Assembly (NCBI RefSeq): GCF_021398735.1
Contig: NZ_CP090349.1
Coordinates: forward strand, 4,731,001 to 4,795,000
Direction of reading: 5' to 3'
Source of the DNA: Methylobacterium oryzae
GTDB taxonomy: Bacteria > Pseudomonadota > Alphaproteobacteria > Rhizobiales > Beijerinckiaceae
Length of the DNA stretch: 64,000 nucleotides
Shown here piece by piece: positions 17,071 to 27,913 of this stretch. The first letter of the stretch is position 1, and every line of letters begins with the position of its first letter. The notes beneath the pieces are model-generated. The model worked only from the letters and a program-made list of their open reading frames with translations. It was not told the DNA's origin and made no database searches. A program made the position numbers and the translations under genes.

Positions 17071-17544
17071 ATGATCGCGACACCGACTTTCCCCGATCTC
17101 TCCGCTCTTGTGGTCGACGAGAGTCTCTACATCCGCCGAATCGTGCGCGACATGCTGATGCGCGTGGGCATCAAGCGTGTGCTGGAGGCGCCGGACGGGG
17201 CCGAGGCGCTGGGCGTGCTCGCCGAGAGCAAGCCCGACATCAGCATCATCGACTGGGACCTGTCGATCCTGTCGGGCGAGGAGTTCATCCGGCTCGCGCG
17301 GACCCCGACCACCTCCCCCTGCCCCACGATCCCGATCATCCTGATGCTGGCCCAGCCCCGCCGGAACGTGGTCGACCGGGCGGTAGCGCTCGGCGTCAAC
17401 GAGATCATCGCCAAGCCGTTCTCGCCCAAGACCCTGTGGTCGCGGCTGGACGAGGTGATCAACCGGCCCCGCCCCTACTCGCAGGTGAAGAGCCTCCTGC
17501 GGCCGATCCCGCGCCGGGCCAGCGCGATGAAGGCCGTCGCCTGA
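17071..17544 (+). CDS. Single-domain response regulator (orphan receiver)
   Basis: The 157-residue protein is one CheY-like receiver with a basic C-terminal tail and no output domain. The acidic pair is Asp16-Glu17 in ALVVDES, the likely phosphoacceptor is Asp61 in SIIDWDLS, and the conserved Lys is Lys115 in IIAKPFSPK. The position normally held by Thr or Ser at the end of strand 4 appears to be Leu (ILMLAQ), which could affect the phosphorylation switch. No histidine kinase gene is adjacent. It may act as a phosphate sink or protein-interaction regulator. Confidence 0.85.
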   Translation: MIATPTFPDLSALVVDESLYIRRIVRDMLMRVGIKRVLEAPDGAEALGVLAESKPDISIIDWDLSILSGEEFIRLARTPTTSPCPTIPIILMLAQPRRNVVDRAVALGVNEIIAKPFSPKTLWSRLDEVINRPRPYSQVKSLLRPIPRRASAMKAVA

Positions 17545-17654
17545 GCGCGACCGCGATGGGGCGTTGCAGTTCCCCGCCGAGCCTGTAGGGTCGCAGTTCA
17601 ACAGAGTCCGAGCGCGCTGCTCAGGGCCGACCCGAAGGATCGACGGCCGCGCCG

Positions 17655-18737
17655 ATGAGGGACGAGACCGCCGCGGCCGCGCCGTCCCGAATCCAGACCG
17701 GCGCGGTGCCGCTCCAGACGCAAGCCCCCGTGCCGGGCCGCGAGCGCCGCCGCGCCGCCTACGCGGCGCTCGACCTCGGCACCAACAATTGCCGCCTGCT
17801 GGTCGCGGAGCCGACCTTCAGCGGCTTCCGCGTGATCGACGCGTTCTCGCGGATCGTGCGCCTCGGCGAGGGCCTCGGCACGTCCGACCGCCTGAGCGAG
17901 GCGGCGATCGAGCGGACCGTGGAGGCCCTGCGGATCTGCCGGGCCAAGATGCAGGCCCGCGGGGTGCAGCGGGCCAAGATCATCGCCACGGAGGCCTGCC
18001 GCCTCGCGGTGAACGGCGCCGCCTTCGTGGAGCGCGTCCGCCGCGGCGTCGGCCTCGACCTCGAGATCGTCGACCGGCAGACGGAGGCGTATCTCGCGGT
18101 CACCGGCTGCGCGGCGCTCGCGGACCCGCTGGCCGAATCGGTCATCATCTTCGACATCGGCGGCGGCTCGACCGAGATCGCGTGGCTGGACGGGGCGGCC
18201 GCCAACCCGTCGACCGACCCGACGCTGCGGATCCGGGCCTGGGATTCGCTGCCGGTCGGCGTGGTCACGCTCGCCGAGCGCCACGGCGGCGCCGAGGTCA
18301 CCCGGCGCATGTTCGAGGGCATGGTCGAGGAGGTGGCCGAGAAGCTCTCGGCATTCGCGCTCCGCGCCGCGCCCGCGGCGACGGCGCCGCATTTTCACCT
18401 GCTCGGCACCTCCGGGACCGTGACGACCATCGCGGCGATGCATCTGCGGCTCGCCCGCTACGAGCGGCGGCGCGTGGACGGATTGTGGATGAGCGACGAC
18501 GCGGTCTCGACCGCGATCGACGACCTGCTCGACACGCGCCTGGAGCAGCGCGCCGACAACCCCTGCATCGGCCGCGACCGCGCCGATCTCGTGCTCGCGG
18601 GCTGCGCGATCCTCGAGGCGATTCGCAGGGCGTTCCCCTCGGAGCGCCTGCGCATCGCCGATCGCGGCCTGCGCGAAGGATTGCTGATGAACATGATGCG
18701 CGAGGACGGGGTCTGGAACCGGAAGGCGGTCCGATGA
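17655..18737 (+). CDS. ppx: Ppx/GppA family phosphatase
   Basis: The 360-residue protein has the ASKHA-fold motifs of exopolyphosphatase/pppGpp phosphohydrolase: phosphate-1 loop ALDLGTNNCRLLVAE (about residue 38) and phosphate-2 VIIFDIGGGSTEIAW, plus LGTSGTVTTIAAMH near residue 255. It lacks the C-terminal HD-like domain of long Ppx enzymes, as usual in alphaproteobacteria. It would hydrolyse polyphosphate or pppGpp in the cytoplasm; which one cannot be told from sequence. The first 30 residues are poorly conserved and the true start may be internal. rlmE follows after ten bases, as commonly seen in this group. Confidence 0.9.
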   Translation: MRDETAAAAPSRIQTGAVPLQTQAPVPGRERRRAAYAALDLGTNNCRLLVAEPTFSGFRVIDAFSRIVRLGEGLGTSDRLSEAAIERTVEALRICRAKMQARGVQRAKIIATEACRLAVNGAAFVERVRRGVGLDLEIVDRQTEAYLAVTGCAALADPLAESVIIFDIGGGSTEIAWLDGAAANPSTDPTLRIRAWDSLPVGVVTLAERHGGAEVTRRMFEGMVEEVAEKLSAFALRAAPAATAPHFHLLGTSGTVTTIAAMHLRLARYERRRVDGLWMSDDAVSTAIDDLLDTRLEQRADNPCIGRDRADLVLAGCAILEAIRRAFPSERLRIADRGLREGLLMNMMREDGVWNRKAVR

Positions 18738-18747
18738 GGGCGGCGCG

Positions 18748-19473
18748 ATGAGCGACCGGCGCGGCGGCGCGAGTTCCGGCGGCGGTGTCCGAGGCGAACT
18801 GAAGCAGCGGGTGAAGACCGGCCGCGGACGGACCCTGTCCCAGAAGCGCTGGCTCGAGCGCCAGCTCAACGATCCCTACGTGGCCCGCGCCAAGCGCGAG
18901 GGCTACCGGTCGCGGGCGGCCTACAAGCTCCTGGAGATCGACGAGCGCTACAAGCTCCTGCGGCCCGGCCAGAAGATCGTGGACCTCGGCGCCGCGCCGG
19001 GGGGCTGGTCGCAGGTGGCCGCGCGGGTGGTCGGGCCGACGGGCCGCGTCGTGGGCATCGATCTCCTGGAGATCGAGCCGATGGCCGGGGTCGAGTTCAT
19101 CACCCTGGACTTCCTCGATCCCGAGGCGCCTGACCGGCTGACCGGCATGCTCGGCGGCCCCGCCGACCTCGTCATGTCCGACATGGCCGCCAACGCCACC
19201 GGCCACAAGAAGACCGACCACCTGCGGATCATCGGCCTCGCCGAGACGGCGGCGGAGTTCGCCCGCGAGATCCTGGGCCCCGGGGGCGCCTACCTCGCCA
19301 AGGTGCTCCAGGGCGGCACCGAGGGCGCGCTGCTCACCGACCTGAAGCGCGACTTCGCCACGGTCCGGCACGTCAAGCCCGCCGCGAGCCGGGCCGATTC
19401 GAGCGAGCTCTACGTCCTGGCGACCGGCTACCGGGGCGCGCCGGGCCGGGCGGCGTCCGCCGACGAGGGCTGA
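18748..19473 (+). CDS. rlmE: 23S rRNA (uridine-2552 2'-O) methyltransferase RlmE
   Basis: RlmE (FtsJ/RrmJ) methylates U2552 of 23S rRNA during late 50S assembly, using S-adenosylmethionine. The 241-residue protein has the SAM motif IVDLGAAPGGWSQV (77-90) and the catalytic K-D-K-E set at about Lys60 (AAYKLLEI), Asp145 (VMSDMAAN), Lys185 (YLAKVLQGG) and Glu220 (SSELYV). The Gly/Arg-rich N-terminal extension of about 25 residues is usual in alphaproteobacteria. It sits just behind ppx and is probably in its operon. Confidence 0.94.
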   Translation: MSDRRGGASSGGGVRGELKQRVKTGRGRTLSQKRWLERQLNDPYVARAKREGYRSRAAYKLLEIDERYKLLRPGQKIVDLGAAPGGWSQVAARVVGPTGRVVGIDLLEIEPMAGVEFITLDFLDPEAPDRLTGMLGGPADLVMSDMAANATGHKKTDHLRIIGLAETAAEFAREILGPGGAYLAKVLQGGTEGALLTDLKRDFATVRHVKPAASRADSSELYVLATGYRGAPGRAASADEG

Positions 19474-19484
19474 GCCGCCCGGCG

Positions 19485-20246
19485 ATGCTCCTCGCCTGGA
19501 CCCTGTCCGTCCTCAACCCGGCGCCGCTGCCCCTGCGCCGGCTCGGCTATGTCCGACAGAGCGGCCTGCTCCACGCCCGCTCACGCCGCTGCCGGGCGGC
19601 CTGGGCGCCGCACCTCGCGCGGGCCCGGTCCGTGATCGCGGCGGCGGCCGAAGCGACCCGGCAGCGCCGGCACGCGGTGGTGCTGGGCTCGGGCCTGCTC
19701 GACGACGTGCCGCTCGACGCCCTCGCCCGCCGGTTCGACCGGGTCAGCCTCGTGGACGCCGTCCATCCCTGGCCGGCGCGCCTCGCCGCCCGCCGCGTCC
19801 CGAACGTCGCGCTGGCGACCGCGGAGATCAGCGCCGGTCTCGCGGGGGCCTGGGCCGACCTCTGCGCGGACGCCGATCTGATCGTCTCGGCGAACCTGCT
19901 GTCGCAGATCCCGCTCGTCCCGATCGACGCCCACGAGGCGCGGGGCCACGAGGCACCGCCGCGGCTCGGCGCGCACCTCGTCGCGACCCATCTGGCGGCC
20001 CTGGATACCCTCGCGGCGCGCGTCGAGCGTGTCTGTCTCATCACCGACACGGTGCAGCGCGAGGAGGATCGGGCCGGCCGGACCGTCGACAGCGCCGATC
20101 TCCTGTTCGGGATCGCGGTCCCGCCCGCGCCGGAGACCTGGGACTGGGAGATCGCGCCGTTCGGCGAGATCGCGCGGCGTCGCCGCCTGATCCACCGGAT
20201 GCACGGCTATCCGGACTGGAAGGCCGCGCGACAGCCGGTGCGCTGA
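19485..20246 (+). CDS. Conserved hypothetical protein, Rossmann-like
   Basis: This 253-residue protein is eleven bases downstream of rlmE and likely co-transcribed. Around residue 65 it has AVVLGSGLLDDVPLDAL, then RVSLVDAVHPWPARLAA, resembling the first strand and acidic second strand of a SAM-binding fold. ADLIVSANLLSQIPLVP then replaces the usual methyltransferase motif IV. It could be a methyltransferase-like protein that has lost activity. No family name is assigned. Codon use matches its neighbours. Confidence 0.7.
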   Translation: MLLAWTLSVLNPAPLPLRRLGYVRQSGLLHARSRRCRAAWAPHLARARSVIAAAAEATRQRRHAVVLGSGLLDDVPLDALARRFDRVSLVDAVHPWPARLAARRVPNVALATAEISAGLAGAWADLCADADLIVSANLLSQIPLVPIDAHEARGHEAPPRLGAHLVATHLAALDTLAARVERVCLITDTVQREEDRAGRTVDSADLLFGIAVPPAPETWDWEIAPFGEIARRRRLIHRMHGYPDWKAARQPVR

Positions 20247-20260
20247 GCCGCGAATGAAGA

Positions 20261-20288
20261 AGGCCGTCCCGGTTCCCCGGAACGGCCT
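20261..20288 (-). terminator. Terminator downstream of the DUF4167 gene
   Basis: An inverted repeat pairs AGGCCGT and CCGG with CCGG and ACGGCCT around a TTCC loop (one mismatch pair). Read on the minus strand it is followed by TCTTCATT, a reasonable T-rich tail. It lies 28 bases beyond the DUF4167 stop and may also stop the plus-strand transcript. Confidence 0.65.
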
Positions 20289-20315
20289 CGCTTCGACGTC
20301 ATCCGCGATGTCGGA

Positions 20316-21392
20316 TCACTCGGTCGGCACGTCCGCCGCCGGCGTGGTGGCGCCGCCCTCGTCCGCGGCGCTCTCGAAGCGCGGGCGCCGACGGCGGCGG
20401 GGCTTGGCGGCCGGAGCCTCGTCGGCCGCCGCCTCGGGCTCGGGAGCGCTCGACGGCTCGACCGCGGGCGCGGGGCGCGCAGGGGCCATCAGGAAGGCCG
20501 GCAGGCCCGTGGGCTCCTCGGCCTCCGCGGCGGGCGCGGCCTCGCGGCGGCGCTCGCGGCGCGGCGCGGCCTCGGCGCGGGGGGCCCGCTCCGGGCGAGC
20601 CTCGGGACGGGCCTCCTGCCGGGCCTCGGCGCGCGGGGCATCGCCGCGCCCGTTCTCGTAGCGGCCCTGGTCGCCGCGATTGTCCTGACGGTTGTCCAGA
20701 CGCGCGTCCTGGCGGCCATCCTGCCGATTGTCCGGACGGTCCTGGCGATCCGGCCGGCCCTCGTGCCGCTCCTGGCGGTAGTCCGGACGGCCGTAATCCT
20801 GGCGGTCCTGACGATCCTGCCGGTTCTCCTGGCGATAATCCTGCCGCTGGTAGTCCTGGCGCTGATAATCCTGACGCGGCTGGTCCTGGCGCCGGTAGTC
20901 CGGACGGCCGTTGTTGTCGAACCGGCGCTGGTCGCGGTTCTGGAACCGGTCGCGGCCCTGGCGGCCGTCCTGATTCCCCTCCGGACGGCTCTCGTAGGGC
21001 TGCGGCTGCTGGCCGGGATCGTTGTCGTCGTAGCCGTTATAGGCGTGACCGTTCTGCGACCCGCCATTGCCCTGGGCGTCGTCGTCGCCCTCGTCCATGT
21101 CGTCGTCGTAGGGACGACTGGCATAGCCACCGGTGTTAGCCGGTCGATTCTGGTCCTGCGCACCGGAGACAATACGGAAGTAGTGCTCGCCGTGCTGAAA
21201 GTAGTTTTCGGCGGCGACCGGATCGCCGGCGGCAAGGGCATCCCGCGCGAGCTGCGCGTACTTGTCGGCGATGTGCTGCGCGGTGCCGCGGATTTTGACG
21301 TCGGGACCGTTGGATTCGTAGGAGCGCGTCAGCGGATTCGGACCCTTCGGCCGGTTCCGGCCGCGCATCCGTCGATTCTGGTTTGGTCTCAT
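20316..21392 (-). CDS. DUF4167 protein with Arg/Gln/Asp-rich repetitive region
   Basis: The N-terminus (MRPNQNRRMRGRNRPKGPNP) and the next about 75 residues (RTAQHIADKYAQLARDALA-type core, NYFQHGEHYFRIV) are the DUF4167 domain, found across Hyphomicrobiales and probably RNA- or ribosome-linked. From about residue 110 to 270 the 358-residue protein is low-complexity: repeated RQDYQ, RQDRQD, DNRQD and RPDYRQ units, then an Ala/Glu/Arg-rich tail. It is predicted disordered and strongly nucleic-acid-like in charge. ATG 21392 was chosen; a GTG at 21416 is also possible. It starts opposite to prmC-type genes with a long leader. Confidence 0.82.
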   Translation of the reverse strand: MRPNQNRRMRGRNRPKGPNPLTRSYESNGPDVKIRGTAQHIADKYAQLARDALAAGDPVAAENYFQHGEHYFRIVSGAQDQNRPANTGGYASRPYDDDMDEGDDDAQGNGGSQNGHAYNGYDDNDPGQQPQPYESRPEGNQDGRQGRDRFQNRDQRRFDNNGRPDYRRQDQPRQDYQRQDYQRQDYRQENRQDRQDRQDYGRPDYRQERHEGRPDRQDRPDNRQDGRQDARLDNRQDNRGDQGRYENGRGDAPRAEARQEARPEARPERAPRAEAAPRRERRREAAPAAEAEEPTGLPAFLMAPARPAPAVEPSSAPEPEAAADEAPAAKPRRRRRPRFESAADEGGATTPAADVPTE

Positions 21393-21788
21393 CGGTCTGT
21401 TATGACCCTCGTTCACGCAAACGACTGTCTACGGAGGCGCCCGGGCGGATCTCGTGGCGCGAACCGGCCAAGCGCATCCGGCGGCGCCGCGCGTGGGACC
21501 GCTCTTCGGTCCGCGCGTCTGCCTGACCACCCTTCGAACCGGGCGCCCGGTGAAGGCCGCCGATCCTCAGTCGATTGTCAGGTTCGAATGTGTCGTACCG
21601 CCGCGCTGGCACCGGCGCGTTCTGGTTCGACGAGTTAGGGGGATCAGCGAACCAATCGGCGACCCATGGTCACCACCGACCTTACAGCCGTCCGTCTTAA
21701 CGGACGGTTCGCGATCTTCAAGCCGACTCTAGCGTTCCCCGGTTGATGCAACAAGCAATTTTTCGGTGCCGGGATGGTCGACCCAGAC
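21393..21788. other. 396-base spacer between prmC and the DUF4167 gene
   Basis: Both flanking genes are on the minus strand, so this holds the 3' end of the prfA-prmC transcript and the DUF4167 promoter. A hairpin with seven-base arms (CCGTCCG at 21688-21694, CGGACGG at 21701-21707, loop TCTTAA) could be the prmC terminator, though it lacks a clear T run. A short AT-rich run is at 21740-21765. No gene is supported. Confidence 0.4.
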
Positions 21789-22688
21789 TTAGGCATCCCT
21801 GTGGCCGGATAAAAGACCCTCCGGCCGGTCGAAACACAGGACTCGGTCATGACCGGCAAGATCGCGGGTCAGCCCGCGCTCGCGATAGCCGGCGGCGCGC
21901 GCGAGCTCCGTGACGGCCGCCGCCTGATCGTAGCCGATCTCGAGCACGAGCAGGCCGCCCGGGGCGAGACGCGCGCCCGCGCCGTCCAAGATCCGCCGGT
22001 AGGCGTCGAGTCCGTCGGTGCCGCCGTCGAGGGCGGCCTCCGGGTCGTGGCCGCGGACCTCGCGCTCCAGGGTCGCGATCACGGCGCGGGCGATGTAGGG
22101 CGGGTTCGAGACCACGAGGTCGAAGCGGCCTCGCAGGGCGTCGCACCAGTCGCCGGCGACGAAGCGCGCCCGGTCGTCGACGGCGTTCAAGACGGCGTTG
22201 TCCCGGGCGACGCGCAGGGCCCCCTCGGAGCGGTCGAGCCCGACGCCGGTGGCCCGCGGCCGCTCGGACAGGAGGGCCGTCAGGATGCAGCCCGTCCCGG
22301 TCCCGAGGTCCAGGCAGCGGAGCGGCGCGGCGCGCTCGGGCCGCACCGCCAGCGCGACCTCGACCAGGATCTCGGTGTCCGGGCGCGGCACGAGCGTGTC
22401 GGGGCCCAGCCGGAACGGCAGGCCCCAGAACTCCCAGGCGCCGAGGATGCGGGCGACCGGCTCGCCGGCGAGCCGCCGGGTCAGCGCCGCCGCGAGGGCG
22501 GCCGCACCCGCCGCGCCGACGCGGCGATCTCCCTCGATCAGCAGGTCGCGGGTCTCCAGGCCGAGGAGGCCGAGCAGCAGGAACCGGGCATCGCCCGTCG
22601 CCTCGGCGACGCCACCGGCGTGCAGGCGCGCCGTCAGCGCGCGCAGCGCCTCGCGGCGGGTCAGGTCCTGCATCACGTCCGGCGTCAC
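21789..22688 (-). CDS. prmC: Release-factor glutamine methyltransferase PrmC
   Basis: PrmC (HemK) methylates the Gln of the GGQ motif in release factors RF1 and RF2. The 299-residue protein has an N-terminal helical domain (1-90), the SAM motif CLDLGTGTGCIL (125-136) and the diagnostic glutamine-binding NPPY at 195-198. It lies eight bases behind prfA, the gene for its own substrate, which is the common operon. GTG 22688 is used as start; ATG 22673 is a possible alternative. Confidence 0.94.
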   Translation of the reverse strand: MTPDVMQDLTRREALRALTARLHAGGVAEATGDARFLLLGLLGLETRDLLIEGDRRVGAAGAAALAAALTRRLAGEPVARILGAWEFWGLPFRLGPDTLVPRPDTEILVEVALAVRPERAAPLRCLDLGTGTGCILTALLSERPRATGVGLDRSEGALRVARDNAVLNAVDDRARFVAGDWCDALRGRFDLVVSNPPYIARAVIATLEREVRGHDPEAALDGGTDGLDAYRRILDGAGARLAPGGLLVLEIGYDQAAAVTELARAAGYRERGLTRDLAGHDRVLCFDRPEGLLSGHRDA

Positions 22689-22696
22689 GGCGCGGA

Positions 22697-23782
<1,086 letters not shown>

Positions 23783-24003
23783 CGCCCGTGTTTCTGCAGG
23801 TCTGCGCGTGCGGTTGCGGGCCGGGCGCGCGTCTCGTCCTGCGGGACGGAGCTGCGTGGCTTGGAGGGTGTAGGACCCGGCAGGACGTCCCCCAAATCCA
23901 CGCCTCGTCCGTCCGAGAGCGGAAGCCGCGGCGCGTCGACCGAAATCGTCGTGGCGTTGCCGTACAACCCCGGCCGAATGTTCGGCAAGGGTCGCGTTCG
24001 CGC

Positions 24004-26265
24004 TTAGATAGGGATGCCGTGCGCGTGCGCGAAGGCCGTCAGCGCCGGGCGCAGGGAATCGCCGTCGTGCATCCGCGCCATCTCGGCGTCGATCAGCGCG
24101 GCGATCGCGGCCGCGTCGAGGCTCAGCACCATCGCCTTGACCGGGCCGATGGCGGCCGGCGACATCGACAGCTGTCGGTAGCCGAGGCCGATCAGCGCCA
24201 TGGCGTCGAGGGGCCGGCCGCCGATCTCGCCGCACACCGTCACCGGGCAGGAGGCTGCGTTGGCCCGCTCGGCGATCAGACGGAACGCGCGCAGCGCCGC
24301 GACGCTCAGCGGATCGAACCGGTCGGCGACCCGCCGATTCTCGCGGTCCACCGCGAACAGGAACTGCATCAGGTCGTTCGAGCCGACCGAGAGGAAGTCG
24401 GCCTCCTTGGCGATCTCGTCGATCTGGAACAGGAGCGACGGCACCTCGATCATCGCGCCGAGGCGGCAATCGGTCGGGAGCCGGTAGCCGTGGCGCTTGA
24501 GGTAGGCCTTCTCGCGCTCGACGATGCCGCGAGCGCGCACGAACTCGTCCACCGTGGCGACCATCGGGAACATGATCTTGAGCGGGTCGCCGTCGGCGGC
24601 CTTCAGGAGGGCGCGCAGCTGCATGCGCAGCAGCGCCGGCCGGTCGAGGCCGATGCGGATCGCCCGCCAGCCCAGCGCCGGGTTCTCCTCCTCGAGCTTG
24701 GCCATGTAGGGCAGGATCTTGTCGCCGCCGATGTCGAGGGTGCGGACCGTGACGGACTTGCCGGCCGAGGCCGCGAAGACCTTGCGGTACAGCTCCTCCT
24801 GCTCGGCCGCCGACGGCATGCGCTGCGCCACCATGAACTGCAGCTCGGTGCGGAACAGGCCGACGCCCTCGGCCCCCGTCTCCTGCAGGTGGCTGAAATC
24901 CACCAGCAGGCCGGCGTTGAGGTGCAGGCCGACGCGCACGCCGTCGCGGGTCTGGGCCGGGACGTCGCGCAGCGCCCGGTACTGCTCCTGCCGGCGGGCG
25001 CGCAGGCGCACCATCTCGGCGTAGGCGGCCTCGACCTCGGGACCGGGCCGGACATGGATCTCGCCGGCCACGCCGTCGACGATGATCGCGTCGCCGGCGT
25101 CGCACAGGGCGGTGGCGTTCTCGACCTCGCCCACAGCCGGGATGCCGAGCGCCCGGGCGACGATGGCGACGTGGCTGGTCGGACCGCCCTCCTCCAGGAC
25201 GATGCCGCGCAGGGTCGAGGCCTCGTAGTCCAGGAGCGCCGCCGGGCCCATGGTGCGCGCCACCAGGATGGCGTTCTCGGGCAGCACCAGGGCGCCGGCC
25301 GCCTCGGGGCCGATCAGCGTGCGCAGGACGCGGTTGGCGAGGTCGTCGAGATCGTGCAGCCGCTCGCGCAGGTACGGATCCGATTGCCGCATCATCCGGG
25401 CGCGGTTGTCCGACTGGACCCGCTCGACCGCGGCCTCCGCGGTCAGGCCCGAGCCCACGGCCTCGCGCATCCGGCGGAGCCAGCCCTTGTCGTGGGCGAA
25501 CATCCGGACGGTCTCGAGCACTTCGCGGGACTCCGCCGTGCCGATCCGGTCGCCGCGCTCCACCAGGGCGTCGATCGCCGAGCGGACCTCCTCGATCGCC
25601 GCGTCGAGGCGCGCGACCTCGCGCTCGACGTTCTCGGCGATCAGCGTCTTCACCACGACGCGGGGCTCGTGCAGCACCACGTAGCCGAGGCCGATGCCGT
25701 CCGCGAGGGCGATGCCCCGGGCCAGGACCGGGCGGCGGGCCGCGGTGCCGGCGTCCGGCGCGAGCCCCTCCAGCTCGCCCGAGGCGATCATCTCCGAGAG
25801 CACCATGGCGGTGGTCTGGAGCGCCTCGATCTCCTCCTCGGAGTAGACGCGGTAGGTCTTGTTCTGGACCGTCAGGACGCCGAGCGTGTTGCCGGCGCGC
25901 AGCAGCGGCACGCCCAGGAAGGCGTGGTAGGCCTCCTCGCCCGTCTCAGGCCGGTACGAGAAGGCCGGGTGGTTCTGGGCGTCCGAGAGCGAGAGCGGCT
26001 CCGCCGTGCGCGCGATGAGGCCGACGAGGCCCTCGTCGGTGCGCATGCGGGTCTGGTGCACCGCCTCGCGGTTCAGACCTTCCGTGGCGAACAGCTCGAG
26101 GGTGTTGTCGTCGCGCAGCACGTAGACCGAGCAGACCTCGGCCACCACGTTGGCGGCGATCAGGACGACGATGCGGTCGAGGCGCGCCTGGGGGCTGACC
26201 GGCTCCGCCATCGCTTCGCGGAGGCGGCGCAGCAGCAGGCGCGGGCCTCCGGGCGCAGCGGGCAT
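24004..26265 (-). CDS. ptsP: Nitrogen phosphotransferase system enzyme I (PtsP)
   Basis: PtsP autophosphorylates from phosphoenolpyruvate and passes phosphate to NPr, then EIIANtr, a regulatory chain rather than a sugar uptake system. The 753-residue protein has an N-terminal GAF domain (about 10-160, [20 protein letters not shown]) and an EI domain with the phosphorylated His at about 365 in [19 protein letters not shown]-terminal PEP-binding barrel carries [28 protein letters not shown] and [12 protein letters not shown] 26265 is preferred; an in-frame GTG at 26310 would add 15 residues. Confidence 0.94.
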   Translation of the reverse strand: MPAAPGGPRLLLRRLREAMAEPVSPQARLDRIVVLIAANVVAEVCSVYVLRDDNTLELFATEGLNREAVHQTRMRTDEGLVGLIARTAEPLSLSDAQNHPAFSYRPETGEEAYHAFLGVPLLRAGNTLGVLTVQNKTYRVYSEEEIEALQTTAMVLSEMIASGELEGLAPDAGTAARRPVLARGIALADGIGLGYVVLHEPRVVVKTLIAENVEREVARLDAAIEEVRSAIDALVERGDRIGTAESREVLETVRMFAHDKGWLRRMREAVGSGLTAEAAVERVQSDNRARMMRQSDPYLRERLHDLDDLANRVLRTLIGPEAAGALVLPENAILVARTMGPAALLDYEASTLRGIVLEEGGPTSHVAIVARALGIPAVGEVENATALCDAGDAIIVDGVAGEIHVRPGPEVEAAYAEMVRLRARRQEQYRALRDVPAQTRDGVRVGLHLNAGLLVDFSHLQETGAEGVGLFRTELQFMVAQRMPSAAEQEELYRKVFAASAGKSVTVRTLDIGGDKILPYMAKLEEENPALGWRAIRIGLDRPALLRMQLRALLKAADGDPLKIMFPMVATVDEFVRARGIVEREKAYLKRHGYRLPTDCRLGAMIEVPSLLFQIDEIAKEADFLSVGSNDLMQFLFAVDRENRRVADRFDPLSVAALRAFRLIAERANAASCPVTVCGEIGGRPLDAMALIGLGYRQLSMSPAAIGPVKAMVLSLDAAAIAALIDAEMARMHDGDSLRPALTAFAHAHGIPI

Positions 26266-26451
26266 CGGTTCGTCGTTCCAGCGTCGGTGAGCGGCCTTGG
26301 CGTCGACCACCCTGCAACCTTGGCGCCAGACCCGGGACGGCCGGCGCCGGATGGACCGGGTCGCTGGTCCCAGAGGCGTTCTGGGATCGGCGGATCGGCC
26401 CGTGACTGTTCAGTTCACACCACGCGCCCCGCTCGAACCCGCGTCCCAGGC

Positions 26452-27687
26452 TCAGGCCTGATCCAGGCCGTATAGCGAGTGAAGCGTGCGCACGGCAAGC
26501 TCCGTATAGGCGGCGTCGATCAGCACGGAGAACTTGATCTCCGAGGTGGTGATCGCGCGGATGTTGATGCCCTTCTCGGCGAGCGCCCGGAACGCCTTGG
26601 CGGCGACGCCCGCGTGGCTGCGCATCCCGACGCCGATCGCCGACACCTTCACCACGTCGGTGGCGCCCTCGATCTGCGCGTAGCCGATCTGCGCGCGGGC
26701 CTCGTCGAGGATCTTCCGGGCCCGCTCGTACTCGGCGGACGGCACCGTGAAGGTCATGTCGGTGGTCGACTGGTCGCCCGACACGGTCTGGATGATCATG
26801 TCCACGTTGATGTTGGCATCCGCCAGCGGCCCGAAGATCGCGGCGGCGACGCCCGGGCTGTCCTTGACCTTGCGCAGGGTGATCTGCGCCTCGTCCCGGG
26901 AGAAGGCGATCCCGGTGATGATGTGCTGTTCCACGATGTCGTCCTCGTCGCAGATGAGGGTGCCCGGGCGCGCGGCGTCCGGCGGATCGAAGGAGGACCG
27001 GACCGTGGTCGGCACCCGGTGGACCATGGCGAGCTCTACAGAGCGGACCTGCAGCACCTTGGCGCCCAGCGAGGCCATCTCCAGCATCTCCTCGAAGGTG
27101 ACCCGCTCCATGCGACGGGCCTTCGGGACGATGCGCGGATCGGTGGTGTAGACGCCGTCGACGTCCGTGTAGATGTCGCAGCGCTCGGCCCCGATCGCGG
27201 CCGCCACGGCCACCGCGGAGGTGTCGGAGCCGCCGCGGCCGAGCGTCGTGACGCGGCCGGTCTCGTCGTGGACACCCTGGAAGCCGGCGATGACCGCGAC
27301 CTCGCCCTTGGCGAAGCCCGCCTCGAGATTCTTCGGGTCGATGTCGGCGATGCGGGCCGATCCGTGCGCGTCCGACGTCACGACCGGGATCTGCCAGCCC
27401 TGCCAGGAACGGGCCTTGAGCCCGTCCTTCTGCAGGGCGATCGCCAGGAGGCCGGCGGTGACGAGTTCGCCGGACGCCACGACGGCGTCGTACTCGCGCG
27501 GATCGTAGATCGGGTTCGCGTCCTTGACCCAGTCGACCAGTTCGTTGGTCTTGCCCGACATGGCGGACACGATCACGGCGACGTCGTAGCCGGCCGCCAC
27601 CTCGCGGGCGACGTGGCGCGCCACGTTGCGGATGCGGTCGACGTTGGCGACGGAGGTGCCGCCGAATTTCATCACCAGACGGGGCAT
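26452..27687 (-). CDS. lysC: Aspartate kinase
   Basis: It phosphorylates L-aspartate, the first step toward lysine, threonine and methionine. The 411-residue protein has the kinase motif VMKFGGTSVANVDRI at the N-terminus, TLGRGGSDTSAVAVAAAIGA mid-domain, and a pair of C-terminal ACT domains (about 265-410), including ITLRKVKDSPGVAA and INIRAITTSEIKFSVLI, which bind the feedback inhibitor. ATG 27687 matches the family N-terminus. It is divergent from ubiG, a common arrangement in Hyphomicrobiales. asd and dapB of the same pathway are also in this window but at other loci. Confidence 0.95.
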   Translation of the reverse strand: MPRLVMKFGGTSVANVDRIRNVARHVAREVAAGYDVAVIVSAMSGKTNELVDWVKDANPIYDPREYDAVVASGELVTAGLLAIALQKDGLKARSWQGWQIPVVTSDAHGSARIADIDPKNLEAGFAKGEVAVIAGFQGVHDETGRVTTLGRGGSDTSAVAVAAAIGAERCDIYTDVDGVYTTDPRIVPKARRMERVTFEEMLEMASLGAKVLQVRSVELAMVHRVPTTVRSSFDPPDAARPGTLICDEDDIVEQHIITGIAFSRDEAQITLRKVKDSPGVAAAIFGPLADANINVDMIIQTVSGDQSTTDMTFTVPSAEYERARKILDEARAQIGYAQIEGATDVVKVSAIGVGMRSHAGVAAKAFRALAEKGINIRAITTSEIKFSVLIDAAYTELAVRTLHSLYGLDQA

Positions 27688-27913
27688 GGTCTCTCGGTCG
27701 CGGGTTCCCGGTGGCGATTGGACGGGCCGCTGCAGCCCCGTCCGGACGGTGCCCGGCGGGTACAAGCGGCCCGGAGGAGTGTCAACAACCGGCCAAGCAT
27801 GGCGCCCGCGCGCCGCGGCGACTTCCGGGCGATCGCCGTGCTAGAGCGCGAGCACGATGCAGGCACGAAACCGCGCGGCGGATCCCGGCCGCCGGCATGA
27901 GGACGGAACACGC

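Noticed and set aside
20763..21638. Long plus-strand hydrophobic open frame that looks like a polytopic membrane protein
   Set aside because: It is antisense to the R/Q/D-rich DUF4167 repeats; complementing those codons gives Val/Leu/Ile-rich translation. There is no ribosome site or family motif.
23788..26475. Very long plus-strand open frame opposite ptsP
   Set aside because: It is a GC-rich codon shadow of ptsP, rich in Arg, His, Gln and Asp, with no domain motif, while ptsP on the minus strand has all the catalytic motifs.
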